DNA of 64,000 bases from Candidatus Desulfobacillus denitrificans (lineage in GTDB: Bacteria > Pseudomonadota > Gammaproteobacteria > Burkholderiales > Rhodocyclaceae), in assembly GCA_017347485.1 (NCBI GenBank), contig AP021857.1:1655390-1719389 (forward strand), read 5' to 3'. Below the pieces are notes generated by a model. It ran no database searches and was not told the DNA's origin. It saw only the letters and a list, made by a program, of their open reading frames with translations. Each line of letters opens with the position of its first letter. Within the stretch, counting starts at the first letter, position 1. Shown here one piece after another: positions 16,380 through 26,172 of the stretch. A program made the translations under genes and the position numbers.

Positions 16380-18752
16380 TCAGGCGCGGGCGGATTGGAT
16401 GGCTTGCCAGACGCGGTAAGGCGTCGCCGGCATCGGCACTTCCTTGACGCCGAGGTCCTTCAGCGCATCGATGATGGCGCTGATCACCGCCGGTGGCGAG
16501 CCGATGGCGCCCGCCTCGCCGCAGCCTTTCACGCCGAGCGGATTGTGGGTGCAGGGCGTGACCTGCGTGTCCACCTTGAAGCTCGGCACGTCGTCGGCGC
16601 GCGGCATGGCGTAGTCGGTGAAGCTGCCCGAGAGCAACTGGCCGGTCTCGTAGTCGTACACCGCCTGCTCGAGCAGCGCCTGGCCGATGCCCTGCGCCAG
16701 GCCGCCATGCACCTGCCCCTCGACGATCATCGGGTTGATGATGTTGCCGAAGTCGTCCGAGGCGACGTAGTTCACCACCTTGGTGACGCCGGTCTCCGGG
16801 TCGACCTCGACCTCGCAGATGTGGCTGCCGGCCGGATAGGTGAAGTTGGTCGGATCGTAGAAGGCGGTCTCGTTGAGCCCCGGCTCCAGCTTGTCGAGCG
16901 GATAGTTGTGCGGCACGTAGGCGGCGAAGGCGACCTGGCCGAAGGCGACCTGCTTGTCGGTGCCGGCGACCTTGAAGTTGCCGTTCTCGAAGACGATGTC
17001 GCTGTCGGCGGCCTCGAGCAGGTGGGCGGCGATCTTCTTGCCCTTGGCGACCACCTTGTCGATGGCCTTCATGATCGCCGTGCCGCCGACGGACAGCGAG
17101 CGCGAGCCGTAGGTGCCCATGCCGAAGGGGATGCGCCCGGTGTCGCCGTGCACCACATCGACGCTCTCGAAGGGAATGCCGAGGCGCTCGGCCACCACCT
17201 GGGCGAAGGTCGTCTCGTGGCCCTGGCCGTGGCTGTGCGAGCCGGTGAACACCGTCACCGAGCCGGTCGGGTGCACGCGGACCTCGCCGGCCTCGAACAG
17301 GCCGGCGCGCGCGCCGAGGGCGCCGGCGATGTTCGACGGCGCCAGGCCGCAGGCCTCGATGTAGCACGAGTAGCCGATGCCGCGCAGCTTGCCGCGCTTC
17401 TTCGCCTCCTCGCGCCGCGCCGGGAAGCCGGCGACGTCGGCGATCTTCGTGGCGGCGGCCAGCGTCGCCTCGTAGTTGCCGGTGTCGTAGGTGAGGCCGA
17501 CCGGCGTGGCGTAGGGGAAGGCCTTGATGAAGTTGCGGCGGCGGATCTCCGCCTGGTCGATGCCCATCTCCAGCGCCGCCTTCGACACCAGCCGCTCGAC
17601 GACGAAGGTGGCCTCTGGCCGGCCGGCGCCGCGGTAGGCGTCCACCGGCACGGTGTTGGTGAACACCCCGGTGACCTCGGCGTAGATCGCCGGCGTCGTG
17701 TACTGCCCGGCCAGCAGCGTGGCGTAGAGGATGGTCGGCACCGAGGAGGCGAAGGTCGACAGATAGGCGCCCAGGTTGGCCTTGGTGTTCACACGCATGG
17801 CGAGGAACTTGCCGTCCTTGTCCAGTGCCAGCTCGGCCTTGGTCGCATGGTCGCGGCCGTGGGCGTCGGACATGAAGGACTCGGAGCGTTCGCAGGTCCA
17901 CTTGATCGGCCGGTTCACGCGCTTGGCCGCCCAGGTGATGACGGTCTCTTCGGCATAGAGGAAGATCTTCGAGCCGAAGCCGCCGCCGACGTCGGGTGCG
18001 ATGACGCGCACCTTGTGCTCGGGCAGGCCGAGGACGAAGGCGGTCATCAGCAGGCGCTCGACGTGCGGATTCTGGTTCGAGACGTGGAGCGTATAGGCGT
18101 CCTCGCTGCGCGAGTACTGCGCCACGGCGGCGCGCGGCTCGATGGCGTTGGGGATCAGCCGGTTGTTGCGGAACTCCAGCGTCGTGACGTGCGCCGCGCC
18201 GGCGAAGGCCTTGTCCACGGCGGCCTTGTCGCCGTGCCCCCAGACGTAGCAGGTGTTGTTCGGCGCGATGTCGTGCACCTGCGGCTTGCCGGGCTGCGTC
18301 GCGGTGGCGACGTCGGCGACGGCGTCGAGCACGTCGTAATCGACCTCGATCAGTTCGACGGCGTCCTTGGCCTGCAGATAGGTCTCGGCGATGACCACCG
18401 CGACCTGGTCGCCGACGTGGTTCGCCTTGCCCTGCGCGAGCAGCGGATGCGGCGGCTCCTTCATCGGCTGGCCGTTGACGTCGGTGATCAGCCAGCCGCA
18501 GGGCAGGCCGCCGACCTTGGCCTCGGCGAGGTCCGCGCCGGTGAAGATGGCCACCACGCCGGGCGCGGCGGCCGCGGCCTGGGTGTCGATTTTCCTGATG
18601 CGCGCATGCGCGTGCGGCGAACGCAGGAAGCAGGCGTAGGTCTGGCCCTGGATGTTGATGTCGTCGGTGTAGTTGCCGGCGCCGGTGAGGAAGCGCTGGT
18701 CTTCCTTGCGCCGCGGCGAGGCGCCGATGCCGTTCGGAATGTTCGCGCCCAT
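16380..18752 (-). CDS. molybdenum hydroxylase large subunit, form II CoxL-like
   Basis: 790-residue Mo-binding large subunit. The active-site loop reads AYRGAGR at residues 372-378, the form II signature; true CO dehydrogenases (form I) carry AYxCSFR with a Cu-binding Cys, which is absent here. Other cofactor motifs are [23 protein letters not shown] and [12 protein letters not shown], the last holding the catalytic Glu. Order coxS-coxL-coxM is retained, while the classic form I order is M-S-L. The physiological substrate of form II enzymes is mostly unknown; candidates are N-heteroaromatics, aldehydes or hydroxylated ring compounds. CO as a substrate is unlikely. Confidence 0.92.
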   Translation of the reverse strand: MGANIPNGIGASPRRKEDQRFLTGAGNYTDDINIQGQTYACFLRSPHAHARIRKIDTQAAAAAPGVVAIFTGADLAEAKVGGLPCGWLITDVNGQPMKEPPHPLLAQGKANHVGDQVAVVIAETYLQAKDAVELIEVDYDVLDAVADVATATQPGKPQVHDIAPNNTCYVWGHGDKAAVDKAFAGAAHVTTLEFRNNRLIPNAIEPRAAVAQYSRSEDAYTLHVSNQNPHVERLLMTAFVLGLPEHKVRVIAPDVGGGFGSKIFLYAEETVITWAAKRVNRPIKWTCERSESFMSDAHGRDHATKAELALDKDGKFLAMRVNTKANLGAYLSTFASSVPTILYATLLAGQYTTPAIYAEVTGVFTNTVPVDAYRGAGRPEATFVVERLVSKAALEMGIDQAEIRRRNFIKAFPYATPVGLTYDTGNYEATLAAATKIADVAGFPARREEAKKRGKLRGIGYSCYIEACGLAPSNIAGALGARAGLFEAGEVRVHPTGSVTVFTGSHSHGQGHETTFAQVVAERLGIPFESVDVVHGDTGRIPFGMGTYGSRSLSVGGTAIMKAIDKVVAKGKKIAAHLLEAADSDIVFENGNFKVAGTDKQVAFGQVAFAAYVPHNYPLDKLEPGLNETAFYDPTNFTYPAGSHICEVEVDPETGVTKVVNYVASDDFGNIINPMIVEGQVHGGLAQGIGQALLEQAVYDYETGQLLSGSFTDYAMPRADDVPSFKVDTQVTPCTHNPLGVKGCGEAGAIGSPPAVISAIIDALKDLGVKEVPMPATPYRVWQAIQSARA

Positions 18753-18755
18753 GGC

Positions 18756-19223
<468 letters not shown>

Positions 19224-19516
19224 TTTGGTCTCCTCTTTTTAATTTGAAACGCCGACTGCTGAATGACGATGCTGGGTGCAACGGCAACAGGGCCATGCGC
19301 TGCCGGCGGGGCTGACATCCTTGCGCGGCAGCTGCATGGCTGAAGCAGCGGAAGGGACCCGCACATTCCGCATTTTTGAAGCTTAATCTTCCTTCAGCGA
19401 AATGTCATCGGCTCGCGCAGCTTTCCGGATGCTGCTGCGCGGCAATCCCCGATTAGCGGCCGGGGTATTGAAGAGAAGCGGATTTGATGAATCCGATGCC
19501 GGCGCAGAAGGCGCCT
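19224..19516. other. gene-free region upstream of coxSLM
   Basis: 293 bp between the GTPase fusion gene and coxS, both on the minus strand. It contains the coxS ribosome binding site (GAGGAG) and a more AT-rich patch near 19365-19400. I see no convincing -35/-10 pair, sigma-54 site or hairpin. A regulated promoter for the structural genes is expected here but not demonstrated. Confidence 0.4.
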
Positions 19517-20665
19517 TTAACCGACGCGCTCGACGAACACCTGCACGCGGCCGCCGCAGGCGAGCCCGACTTCCCAGGCGCGCTCGTCGGAGACGCCGAA
19601 CTCGAGCAGGCGCGGCTGGCCGTCGGCGATGGCCGCCTGCGCCTCGCCGATGACGGCGCCCTCGATGCAGCCGCCGGAAACAGAGCCGACGAAGGCCCCG
19701 CCCTCCTCGACCGCGAGATGGCTGCCCTCCGGGCGCGGCGAGGAGCCCCAGGTCTTCACCACCGTGGCGAGCGCCACGCCCTTTCCGGCGGCGCGCCAGC
19801 GGCGCAGCTGGGCGAAGAGTTCCTCGTCCGTCGCCTGCGGCACCGGTTCTTTTCTCCCCTCGCCCGTTTGCGGAAAAGGGGTCGGGGGAGGGGAATGTTT
19901 CAGGCGCTTGCCGATGCCGGTGGCGGCGGCGTGCTCGCCGATGGCGTCGACCAACGCGGCAACGCCCTCGCCGCTGGTCGCCACGGTTTTCAGCACCTTC
20001 ACCTTCCAGTCGGCGCGGTGGCGCAACTGCGTCGCCGTGGTGAGGTCGAGCACGGTGCGCTCGGCCTGCGGCAGGTCGGCCTTGTTCACCACCAGCAGGT
20101 CGGCGATCTCGATGATGCCGGCCTTGATGGCCTGCACGTCGTCGCCCAGGCCGGGCGGGCAGACGACGATGTTGGTGTCGGCGAAGTGGCGTATCTCCAC
20201 TTCCGACTGGCCGGCGCCGACCGTCTCGACGATCACCACGTCGTAGCCGACGGCGTCGAAGACGTCGATGACGCGCCCGGCCGTCTTCGACAGGCCGCCG
20301 AGGTGGCCGCGCGAGGACACCGAGCGGATGAAGACGTCGTCGCGATTGCCGTGCTCGTCCATGCGCAGGCGGTCGCCGAGGATGGAGCCGCCGCTGATCG
20401 GGCTGGAGGGATCGACGGCGACGACGGCGACGCTGCGCCCGCGTTGCGTGAACTCCCCGATGAGGGCGTTGATGAGGGTGGACTTGCCGGCGCCGGGCGC
20501 CCCGGTGACGCCGACAACGTGGGCGCGGCCGCAGCGCGGCGCCAGTTCGGCCATCAGATCCGCCGCGCCGGGGCGGTCGTTCTCCAGCAGGGTGATGGCT
20601 CGCGCCAGGGCCGGGCGGGAGCGGTTCAACATCGCCGCAAGGTCAATCGGGATCGCCGGCTTCAC
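19517..20665 (-). CDS. MeaB/ArgK-type GTPase fused to a CoxI/XdhC N-terminal domain
   Basis: 382-residue fusion. Residues about 1-255 are a G3E-family MeaB/ArgK GTPase: Walker A GAPGAGKST (55-63), VDPSSP, ETVGAGQSE and NKAD. Residues about 280-382 are an XdhC_CoxI domain (TVVKTWGSSPRPEGS, SVSGGCIEG, GLACGGRVQVFV). The linker (HSPPPTPFPQTGEG) is encoded by a GC-rich intergenic-type repeat, and the GTPase lacks the usual C-terminal dimerisation arm of MeaB (family about 320-330 residues). No methylmalonyl-CoA mutase is nearby, while coxSLM lies directly downstream, so a role in Mo-cofactor sulfuration or insertion is more likely. GTG 20665 was chosen because GGAGG is 10 nt upstream; a TTG at 20674 is the alternative. 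Confidence 0.85.
   Translation of the reverse strand: MKPAIPIDLAAMLNRSRPALARAITLLENDRPGAADLMAELAPRCGRAHVVGVTGAPGAGKSTLINALIGEFTQRGRSVAVVAVDPSSPISGGSILGDRLRMDEHGNRDDVFIRSVSSRGHLGGLSKTAGRVIDVFDAVGYDVVIVETVGAGQSEVEIRHFADTNIVVCPPGLGDDVQAIKAGIIEIADLLVVNKADLPQAERTVLDLTTATQLRHRADWKVKVLKTVATSGEGVAALVDAIGEHAAATGIGKRLKHSPPPTPFPQTGEGRKEPVPQATDEELFAQLRRWRAAGKGVALATVVKTWGSSPRPEGSHLAVEEGGAFVGSVSGGCIEGAVIGEAQAAIADGQPRLLEFGVSDERAWEVGLACGGRVQVFVERVG
19851..19895. repeat. GC-rich palindromic repeat inside the GTPase-CoxI linker
   Basis: CCCCTCGCCCGTTTGCGG followed by AAAAGGGG and GGGGGAGGGG. It resembles the CCCTCTCCC/GGGAGAGGG hairpin repeats common between proteobacterial genes. Here it is in frame within a coding sequence and encodes the Pro/Thr/Gly linker. 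Confidence 0.55.
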
Positions 20666-20727
20666 AGGTGCCAAGCCTCCAAATATTCTGCATTATTGTT
20701 CATTTATGGAATTGTTGATGCAGTACG

Positions 20728-20757
20728 TTGCAGTTTTTGATCTTATCATGCTATATA
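20728..20757 (+). promoter_or_regulatory. candidate sigma-70 promoter for the small-gene operon
   Basis: TTGCAG (20728-20733), 18-bp spacer, TATATA (20752-20757), in a locally AT-rich stretch of otherwise GC-rich DNA. It would start transcription near 20764, about 30 nt upstream of the chosen start at 20793. Confidence 0.5.
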
Positions 20758-20792
20758 TCGAAGCGTTTCCCGACTTGGCGTCATGGACATCG

Positions 20793-21179
20793 ATGGAAGA
20801 CGGATTTTTCGACAGCACACGCTGGCAGGCCATGCTGGATCGCGAGGGCATGCCGGCATCGCGCGCTTCCATCGGCCTTCTGCGGCGGGCGGATTTCGCC
20901 GCACGCCGAGGCACCCTGCTCGTCTGGCGCTGCGACGCCACGGGTTGCCATGCGGACCTGCGCGAGTATAGCGGACAGTACGGGGACGACGTGGCCGTGC
21001 TGCTGGTGGCCGACGCGGATGCGCTGGCCCCCTTGCGCGAAGGCGGCTGGGCCGTCCTGCCGAGCATGATCCGGCGGGGCCGCCTGTCGCCGTATATTCT
21101 TAAGACGATGGGCGAACTCGAGGCAGCCGGGCTGGCCGAGTTCGTCGAGGACCTCGAACTGGCGGTTCCCAGACATTGA
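20793..21179 (+). CDS. unrecognised small protein, paralogue of the next gene
   Basis: 128-residue soluble acidic protein of unknown family. It aligns along its length with the following gene: RWQAMLDREG against DWQTMLDRHG, DVAVLLVADADALAPLR against DLLFVAEAEALDKLR, and a C-terminal GELEAAGLAEFVEDLEL against YELQDAGYEEFLDSLGL. ATG 20793 matches the paralogue's N-terminus and lies downstream of the candidate promoter; in-frame ATGs at 20706, 20718 and 20748 would read through that promoter. It contains two Cys (WRCDATGCHA) absent from the paralogue. One base separates it from the next gene. Confidence 0.7.
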   Translation: MEDGFFDSTRWQAMLDREGMPASRASIGLLRRADFAARRGTLLVWRCDATGCHADLREYSGQYGDDVAVLLVADADALAPLREGGWAVLPSMIRRGRLSPYILKTMGELEAAGLAEFVEDLELAVPRH

Positions 21180-21180
21180 C

Positions 21181-21648
21181 ATGAGCATCGTGACAGAAAG
21201 CACCTTCGGAGAGCTGGCGGACTGGCAGACCATGCTGGACCGGCACGGCGAACTGTTCGTCGACATGGTGCCCGGCTCGAGCGTGGCCGTCGTGCCGCGC
21301 GAGGGCTCCGGCATCCAGCCCGGCAAGCACGTCGCCGGGCTGAAGGCCGCCGGTGGCAGCGGCGACATGCTGCGCTGGGAAGTCACGGCGGACGGCATGC
21401 ATGCCGAGATCGTGCCCTATCGCGGCTTCCAGGAGGCGAAGGTCGACCTGCTCTTCGTCGCCGAGGCCGAGGCGCTGGACAAGCTGCGCGGCAACATCGG
21501 CGACGAGACGCTGCCGCTGATGAAGCGGCAGATCCGCGCCGGCAGCATCATGTTCTTCGTCATGCGCACCAAGTACGAACTGCAGGATGCCGGCTACGAG
21601 GAGTTCCTCGATTCGCTCGGCCTGGCCTTCCTGGGAGCCTGCCGATGA
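21181..21648 (+). CDS. unrecognised small protein, paralogue of the preceding gene
   Basis: 155-residue soluble protein of unknown family, no signal peptide or membrane segment. It shares the block pattern of the preceding gene and is more complete (VPREGSGIQPGKHVAG, MLRWEVTADGMHAEIVPYRG). Its stop overlaps the start of the zinc-ribbon gene (ATGA, 21645-21648), so the three genes form a tight operon that runs towards an SDR and glutaryl-CoA dehydrogenase. The tandem arrangement indicates duplication and divergence. I do not recognise a function. Confidence 0.8.
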   Translation: MSIVTESTFGELADWQTMLDRHGELFVDMVPGSSVAVVPREGSGIQPGKHVAGLKAAGGSGDMLRWEVTADGMHAEIVPYRGFQEAKVDLLFVAEAEALDKLRGNIGDETLPLMKRQIRAGSIMFFVMRTKYELQDAGYEEFLDSLGLAFLGACR

Positions 21649-21833
21649 TTTTTTACAACCCGGCCGGCGCCCCGGAACTGGGCTGCGACCACTGCGGCTG
21701 CCGCTGGTACGACCGCATGACCAACACCTGCTACGAATGCGGCGAGGCAGTGACGCCGCAGATGGAGGCGGAATTCAGGCAGGCACTGGCGGATTTCGCC
21801 GCGTGCCAGAATAAAAAGGGAAAACCGGCATGA
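21645..21833 (+). CDS. small zinc-ribbon protein
   Basis: 62-residue protein with two CxxC knuckles (CDHCGC and CYECG) 15 residues apart, a minimal zinc ribbon. The remainder is a short helical tail (TPQMEAEFRQALADF). Translationally coupled to the upstream gene by ATGA. It may act as a partner or regulatory subunit for the two upstream proteins; that is inference from coupling alone. Confidence 0.75.
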   Translation: MIFYNPAGAPELGCDHCGCRWYDRMTNTCYECGEAVTPQMEAEFRQALADFAACQNKKGKPA

Positions 21834-21927
21834 GCACGGCGGAGAAGAGCGGCGCGGCGCCACGTGCACGCGGCGCTTCACGCTGATCGGTTGAGCGGAG
21901 AGAAATAACCAGGAGATCGGGCATCAC

Positions 21928-22674
21928 ATGTTTCTGAAAGACAAGGTCGCAATCGTCACCGGCGCCGGCCAGGGCATCGGCGCCGCCATCGCGCAGGCCT
22001 ACGCCCATGAGGGCGCCAAGGTGGCGGTGGTGGACATGAACGCCGAGGCGGCGGAAAACATCGCCGCCGACATCCGCCTCGCCGGCGGCGAGGCCCGCGG
22101 CTTCGCCTGCAACGTCGCCGAGCGCGAATCGGTCAACAAGATGGCCGCCGACGTCACCGCCGAATGGGGCCGCGTCGACATCCTGGTGAACAACGCCGGC
22201 ATCACGCGCACCGCCATGCTGCACAAGATGACGCCGGAGCAGTGGCAGCAGGTCATCGACGTGCACATGAACGGCAGCTTCTACTGCCTGCAGGCGGTGG
22301 TGAACGGCATGATCGAGCGCAAGTCCGGCCGCATCATCAACGTCACCTCGACGGCGGGCCTGCTCGGCACCATCGGCCAGATCAACTACAGCGCCGCCAA
22401 GGCCGCCATCGCCGGCATGACCAAGTCGGCGGCGAAGGAGCTCGGCCGCCACGGCATCACGGTGAACGCCATCGCCCCGGGCGCGGCCACCCCGATGACC
22501 GAGGTGATCCGCACCGACGACCGCTTCAAGGACAAGTACCTCGAGCGCATCCCGCTCGGGCGCTGGGCCGAGCCGAACGAGGTGGCGCCGGCCTTCGTCT
22601 TCCTCGCCTCCGACTGGGCAAGCTACATCACCGGACAGATCCTCGCCGTCGACGGCGGGCTGACCATTCGCTAA
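21928..22674 (+). CDS. SDR-family 3-oxoacyl-[ACP]/3-hydroxyacyl-CoA dehydrogenase (FabG-like)
   Basis: 248-residue short-chain dehydrogenase. NAD(P) motif TGAGQGIG (residues 11-18), NNAG, catalytic Ser in VTSTAG, YSAAK with catalytic Tyr and Lys, and C-terminal GQILAVDGGLTIR. Asp at the end of beta-2 (VVDMN) suggests NAD(H) preference and hence an oxidative role. AGGAG lies upstream of the ATG. It lies 21 bp before glutaryl-CoA dehydrogenase, suggesting 3-hydroxyacyl-CoA oxidation in the same pathway. Could equally be a biosynthetic FabG paralogue. Confidence 0.85.
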   Translation: MFLKDKVAIVTGAGQGIGAAIAQAYAHEGAKVAVVDMNAEAAENIAADIRLAGGEARGFACNVAERESVNKMAADVTAEWGRVDILVNNAGITRTAMLHKMTPEQWQQVIDVHMNGSFYCLQAVVNGMIERKSGRIINVTSTAGLLGTIGQINYSAAKAAIAGMTKSAAKELGRHGITVNAIAPGAATPMTEVIRTDDRFKDKYLERIPLGRWAEPNEVAPAFVFLASDWASYITGQILAVDGGLTIR

Positions 22675-22695
22675 TTTTTATCCACGGAAATCGCC

Positions 22696-23883
22696 ATGAC
22701 CCAAGCCAAAGCCGCCTTCAAGTGGGACGACCCCCTCCTCCTCGACCTGCAACTCTCCGAGGAGGAACGCATGGTGCGCGACACCGCCCAGCAGTACTGC
22801 CAGGACAAGCTCGCCCCGCGCATCCAGGAAGCCTTCCGCAACGAGAAGACCGACCCGGCCATCTTCCGCGAGATGGGCGAGCTGGGCCTGCTCGGGCCGA
22901 CCATTCCCGCCGAGTACGGCGGCGCCGGCCTCAACTACGTCTGCTACGGTCTCATCGCCCGCGAAGTCGAGCGAGTCGACTCCGGCTACCGCTCGATGAT
23001 GAGCGTGCAGTCGTCGCTGGTGATGGTGCCGATCAACGAGTTCGGCACCGAGGCGCAGAAGAAAAAGTACCTGCCCAAGCTCGCCACCGGCGAGTGGATC
23101 GGCTGCTTCGGCCTGACCGAGCCGAACCACGGCTCCGACCCCGGCAGCATGGTCACCCGCGCGAAACAGGTGAAGGGCGGCTACTCGCTCTCCGGCTCGA
23201 AGATGTGGATCTCCAACTCGCCCATCGCCGACGTCTTCGTCGTCTGGGCGAAGACCGAGGACAACATCATCCGCGGCTTCATCCTCGAGAAGGGCTGGAA
23301 GGGTCTCTCCGCACCCGCCATCCACGGCAAGGTCGGCCTGCGCGCCTCGATCACCGGCGAGATCGTCATGGACGAGGTGTTCGTGCCGGAAGAGAACCTG
23401 ATGCCCGGCGTGCAGGGCCTGAAGGGCCCATTCACCTGCCTCAACTCGGCGCGCTACGGCATCGCCTGGGGCGCGCTCGGCGCGGCGGAAGACTGCTGGT
23501 TCCGCGCCCGCCAGTACGTGCTCGACCGCAAGCAGTTCGGCCGCCCGCTCGCCGCCAACCAGCTCATCCAGAAGAAGCTCGCCGACATGCAGACCGAGAT
23601 CACGCTCGGCCTGCAGGGTTGCCTGCGCCTCGGCCGCATGAAGGACGAGGGCGTCGCCTCGGTCGAGATCACCTCGATCATGAAGCGCAACTCCTGCGGC
23701 AAGGCGCTCGACGTGGCGCGCATGGCGCGCGACATGCTCGGCGGCAACGGCATCTCCGACGAGTTCGGCGTGATCCGCCACATGGTGAACCTGGAGGTGG
23801 TGAACACCTACGAGGGCACCCACGACATCCACGCCCTCATCCTCGGCCGCGCCCAGACCGGCATCGCGGCCTTCAGCGACTGA
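22696..23883 (+). CDS. gcdH: glutaryl-CoA dehydrogenase (decarboxylating)
   Basis: 395-residue flavin acyl-CoA dehydrogenase. It converts glutaryl-CoA to crotonyl-CoA and CO2, a shared late step of anaerobic benzoate, lysine and tryptophan breakdown. Family marks: [13 protein letters not shown] with the substrate-carboxylate Arg, [28 protein letters not shown], the flavin/tetramer region [16 protein letters not shown], and the catalytic Glu in [19 protein letters not shown]. Length and motifs fit GcdH rather than general medium-chain enzymes. A strong terminator follows. Crotonyl-CoA could be passed to the hydratase and dehydrogenase enzymes of this window. Confidence 0.93.
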   Translation: MTQAKAAFKWDDPLLLDLQLSEEERMVRDTAQQYCQDKLAPRIQEAFRNEKTDPAIFREMGELGLLGPTIPAEYGGAGLNYVCYGLIAREVERVDSGYRSMMSVQSSLVMVPINEFGTEAQKKKYLPKLATGEWIGCFGLTEPNHGSDPGSMVTRAKQVKGGYSLSGSKMWISNSPIADVFVVWAKTEDNIIRGFILEKGWKGLSAPAIHGKVGLRASITGEIVMDEVFVPEENLMPGVQGLKGPFTCLNSARYGIAWGALGAAEDCWFRARQYVLDRKQFGRPLAANQLIQKKLADMQTEITLGLQGCLRLGRMKDEGVASVEITSIMKRNSCGKALDVARMARDMLGGNGISDEFGVIRHMVNLEVVNTYEGTHDIHALILGRAQTGIAAFSD

Positions 23884-23893
23884 GCACCCCGCC

Positions 23894-23913
23894 ATTCCCG
23901 CGCAGGCGGGAAT
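23894..23913. repeat. ATTCCC-N8-GGGAAT palindrome (dRS3-like)
   Basis: ATTCCCGCGCAGGCGGGAAT, a 20-nt inverted repeat just after gcdH. The ATTCCC-N8-GGGAAT form is the same as neisserial dRS3 elements, which are targets of filamentous phage and IS insertion. One copy seen. Confidence 0.55.
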
Positions 23914-23918
23914 CCACG

Positions 23919-23945
23919 AAAAAGCCGGCTCCTGCCGGCTTTTTT
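23919..23945 (+). terminator. rho-independent terminator after gcdH
   Basis: AAAAAGCCGG, loop CTCCTG, CCGGCTTTTTT: a compact hairpin followed by a T6 run, 35 bp after the gcdH stop. Confidence 0.85.
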
Positions 23946-23956
23946 CTTGCAAGACA

Positions 23957-23980
23957 AAAGTCAGTCCCCGCGACACGGCG
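23957..23980 (+). repeat. 24-nt dispersed motif, copy 5 (intergenic, closest to consensus)
   Basis: AAAGTCAGTCCCCGCG...CACGGCG between the gcdH terminator and the small membrane protein gene. It is the only copy outside a gene. Confidence 0.8.
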
Positions 23981-24006
23981 CGGCGGCCGCGCTATCCTTG
24001 CAACCC

Positions 24007-24258
24007 ATGATCGGACAAGTCTTCCGCTGGCTGATTCTCACCGCCCTCCTCGCCGCCGTGCTGGTGGCCGTCTTCGTCGCCTGGTGGCTGGCCCTGTTGA
24101 TCGCGCTCGTCGCGCTGGCCCTCGGCGCCCTGCGCCGCCTGCTCGGCGGCAAGCCGCCTGCACGCGGATCCGGCGAGGCCGTCACCCTCGAAGGCGAATT
24201 CACCGAGGTCGGGCGCGAAGTCCGCACCCTGCCAGATCGCGACAATCCGGCGCCATGA
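24007..24258 (+). CDS. small membrane protein, function unknown
   Basis: 83 residues. Two closely spaced hydrophobic helices fill residues about 6-45 (LILTALLAAVLVAVFVAWWL, then LLIALVALALGAL), followed by a basic stretch (RRLLGGKPPARG) and a charged tail. No known family recognised. No good ribosome binding site is visible, but codon use is typical for the region and the frame is clean. It stands alone between the gcdH terminator and a transposase remnant. Confidence 0.6.
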   Translation: MIGQVFRWLILTALLAAVLVAVFVAWWLALLIALVALALGALRRLLGGKPPARGSGEAVTLEGEFTEVGREVRTLPDRDNPAP

Positions 24259-24277
24259 CGGCCCGCCAGCCCGCGCC

Positions 24278-24439
24278 GCGCTGGCGCAGGAACTGCCGCC
24301 CGGCCTGGATTTCCATCGGCTGTATTCCGCACCCACGGATCGCGGCACTGGCGTTATCTGCGACCAGACGATTGCGCTCGGCGGCTTATATACCCAGCAG
24401 GCCTGCGCCAAGCATCTGCGCCGCATCCGCTTCAAGGAT
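24278..24439 (+). pseudogene. IS4-family transposase remnant
   Basis: A 54-codon open stretch reads LPPGLDFHRLYSAPTDRG and GTGVICDQTIALGGLYTQ, ending LRRIRFKD. This matches the internal part of IS4-group transposases of the DUF4372 type, where LRRIRFKD is followed by further catalytic sequence that is missing here. There is no start codon, no inverted repeats were found, and both ends are lost. It lies directly beside the tRNA-Glu/tRNA-Ala pair. Confidence 0.65.
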
Positions 24440-24504
24440 GCCGTCGGTCTATGTTCGGAGCGCTGGTCGTACCTATGGGGTTCTGCCGCACCCACCGGAA
24501 AGCC

Positions 24505-24532
24505 AAACAAAAAACCACCCTTGCGGGTGGTT
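24505..24532 (-). terminator. terminator after tRNA-Ala/tRNA-Glu
   Basis: Stem AACCACCC / GGGTGGTT with loop TTGC, and runs of A on one side and T on the other, so it can work in both directions. On the minus strand it lies 8 nt past the tRNA-Glu 3' end. Confidence 0.75.
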
Positions 24533-24540
24533 TTGTTGTT

Positions 24541-24616
24541 TGGCGTCCCCACGGGGATTCGAACCCCGGTTACCGCCGTGAAAGGGCGATGTCCTAGGCC
24601 TCTAGACGATGGGGAC
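24541..24616 (-). tRNA. tRNA-Glu (anticodon TTC)
   Basis: 76-nt cloverleaf including encoded CCA. Acceptor GTCCCCA pairs with TGGGGAC, the T loop reads GTTCGAATC, and the anticodon loop CTTTCAC gives TTC. Downstream of tRNA-Ala, with which it is probably co-transcribed. Confidence 0.95.
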
Positions 24617-24648
24617 CCGAGGTGCTACTCGAAAGTCGTAGTGTCTGG

Positions 24649-24724
<76 letters not shown>

Positions 24725-24738
24725 ACAGAGGAGCGCGC

Positions 24739-24767
24739 ATTATACGGAGGCGGGCAGGCCTTGTAAA
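24739..24767 (-). promoter_or_regulatory. sigma-70 promoter of the tRNA-Ala/tRNA-Glu operon
   Basis: On the minus strand TTTACA (24767-24762), a 17-bp spacer and a perfect TATAAT (24744-24739). The -10 lies 14 bp before the tRNA-Ala 5' end, the usual spacing for tRNA genes. Confidence 0.75.
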
Positions 24768-24771
24768 GCCG

Positions 24772-26168
<1,397 letters not shown>

Positions 26169-26172
<4 letters not shown>

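Noticed and set aside
16380..18752. Aerobic carbon monoxide dehydrogenase
   Set aside because: The large subunit has AYRGAGR (form II), not AYxCSFR; CO use cannot be claimed from the gene set.
19517..20665. Standard methylmalonyl-CoA mutase chaperone MeaB
   Set aside because: The C-terminal MeaB part is replaced by an XdhC/CoxI domain and no mutase is present in the window.
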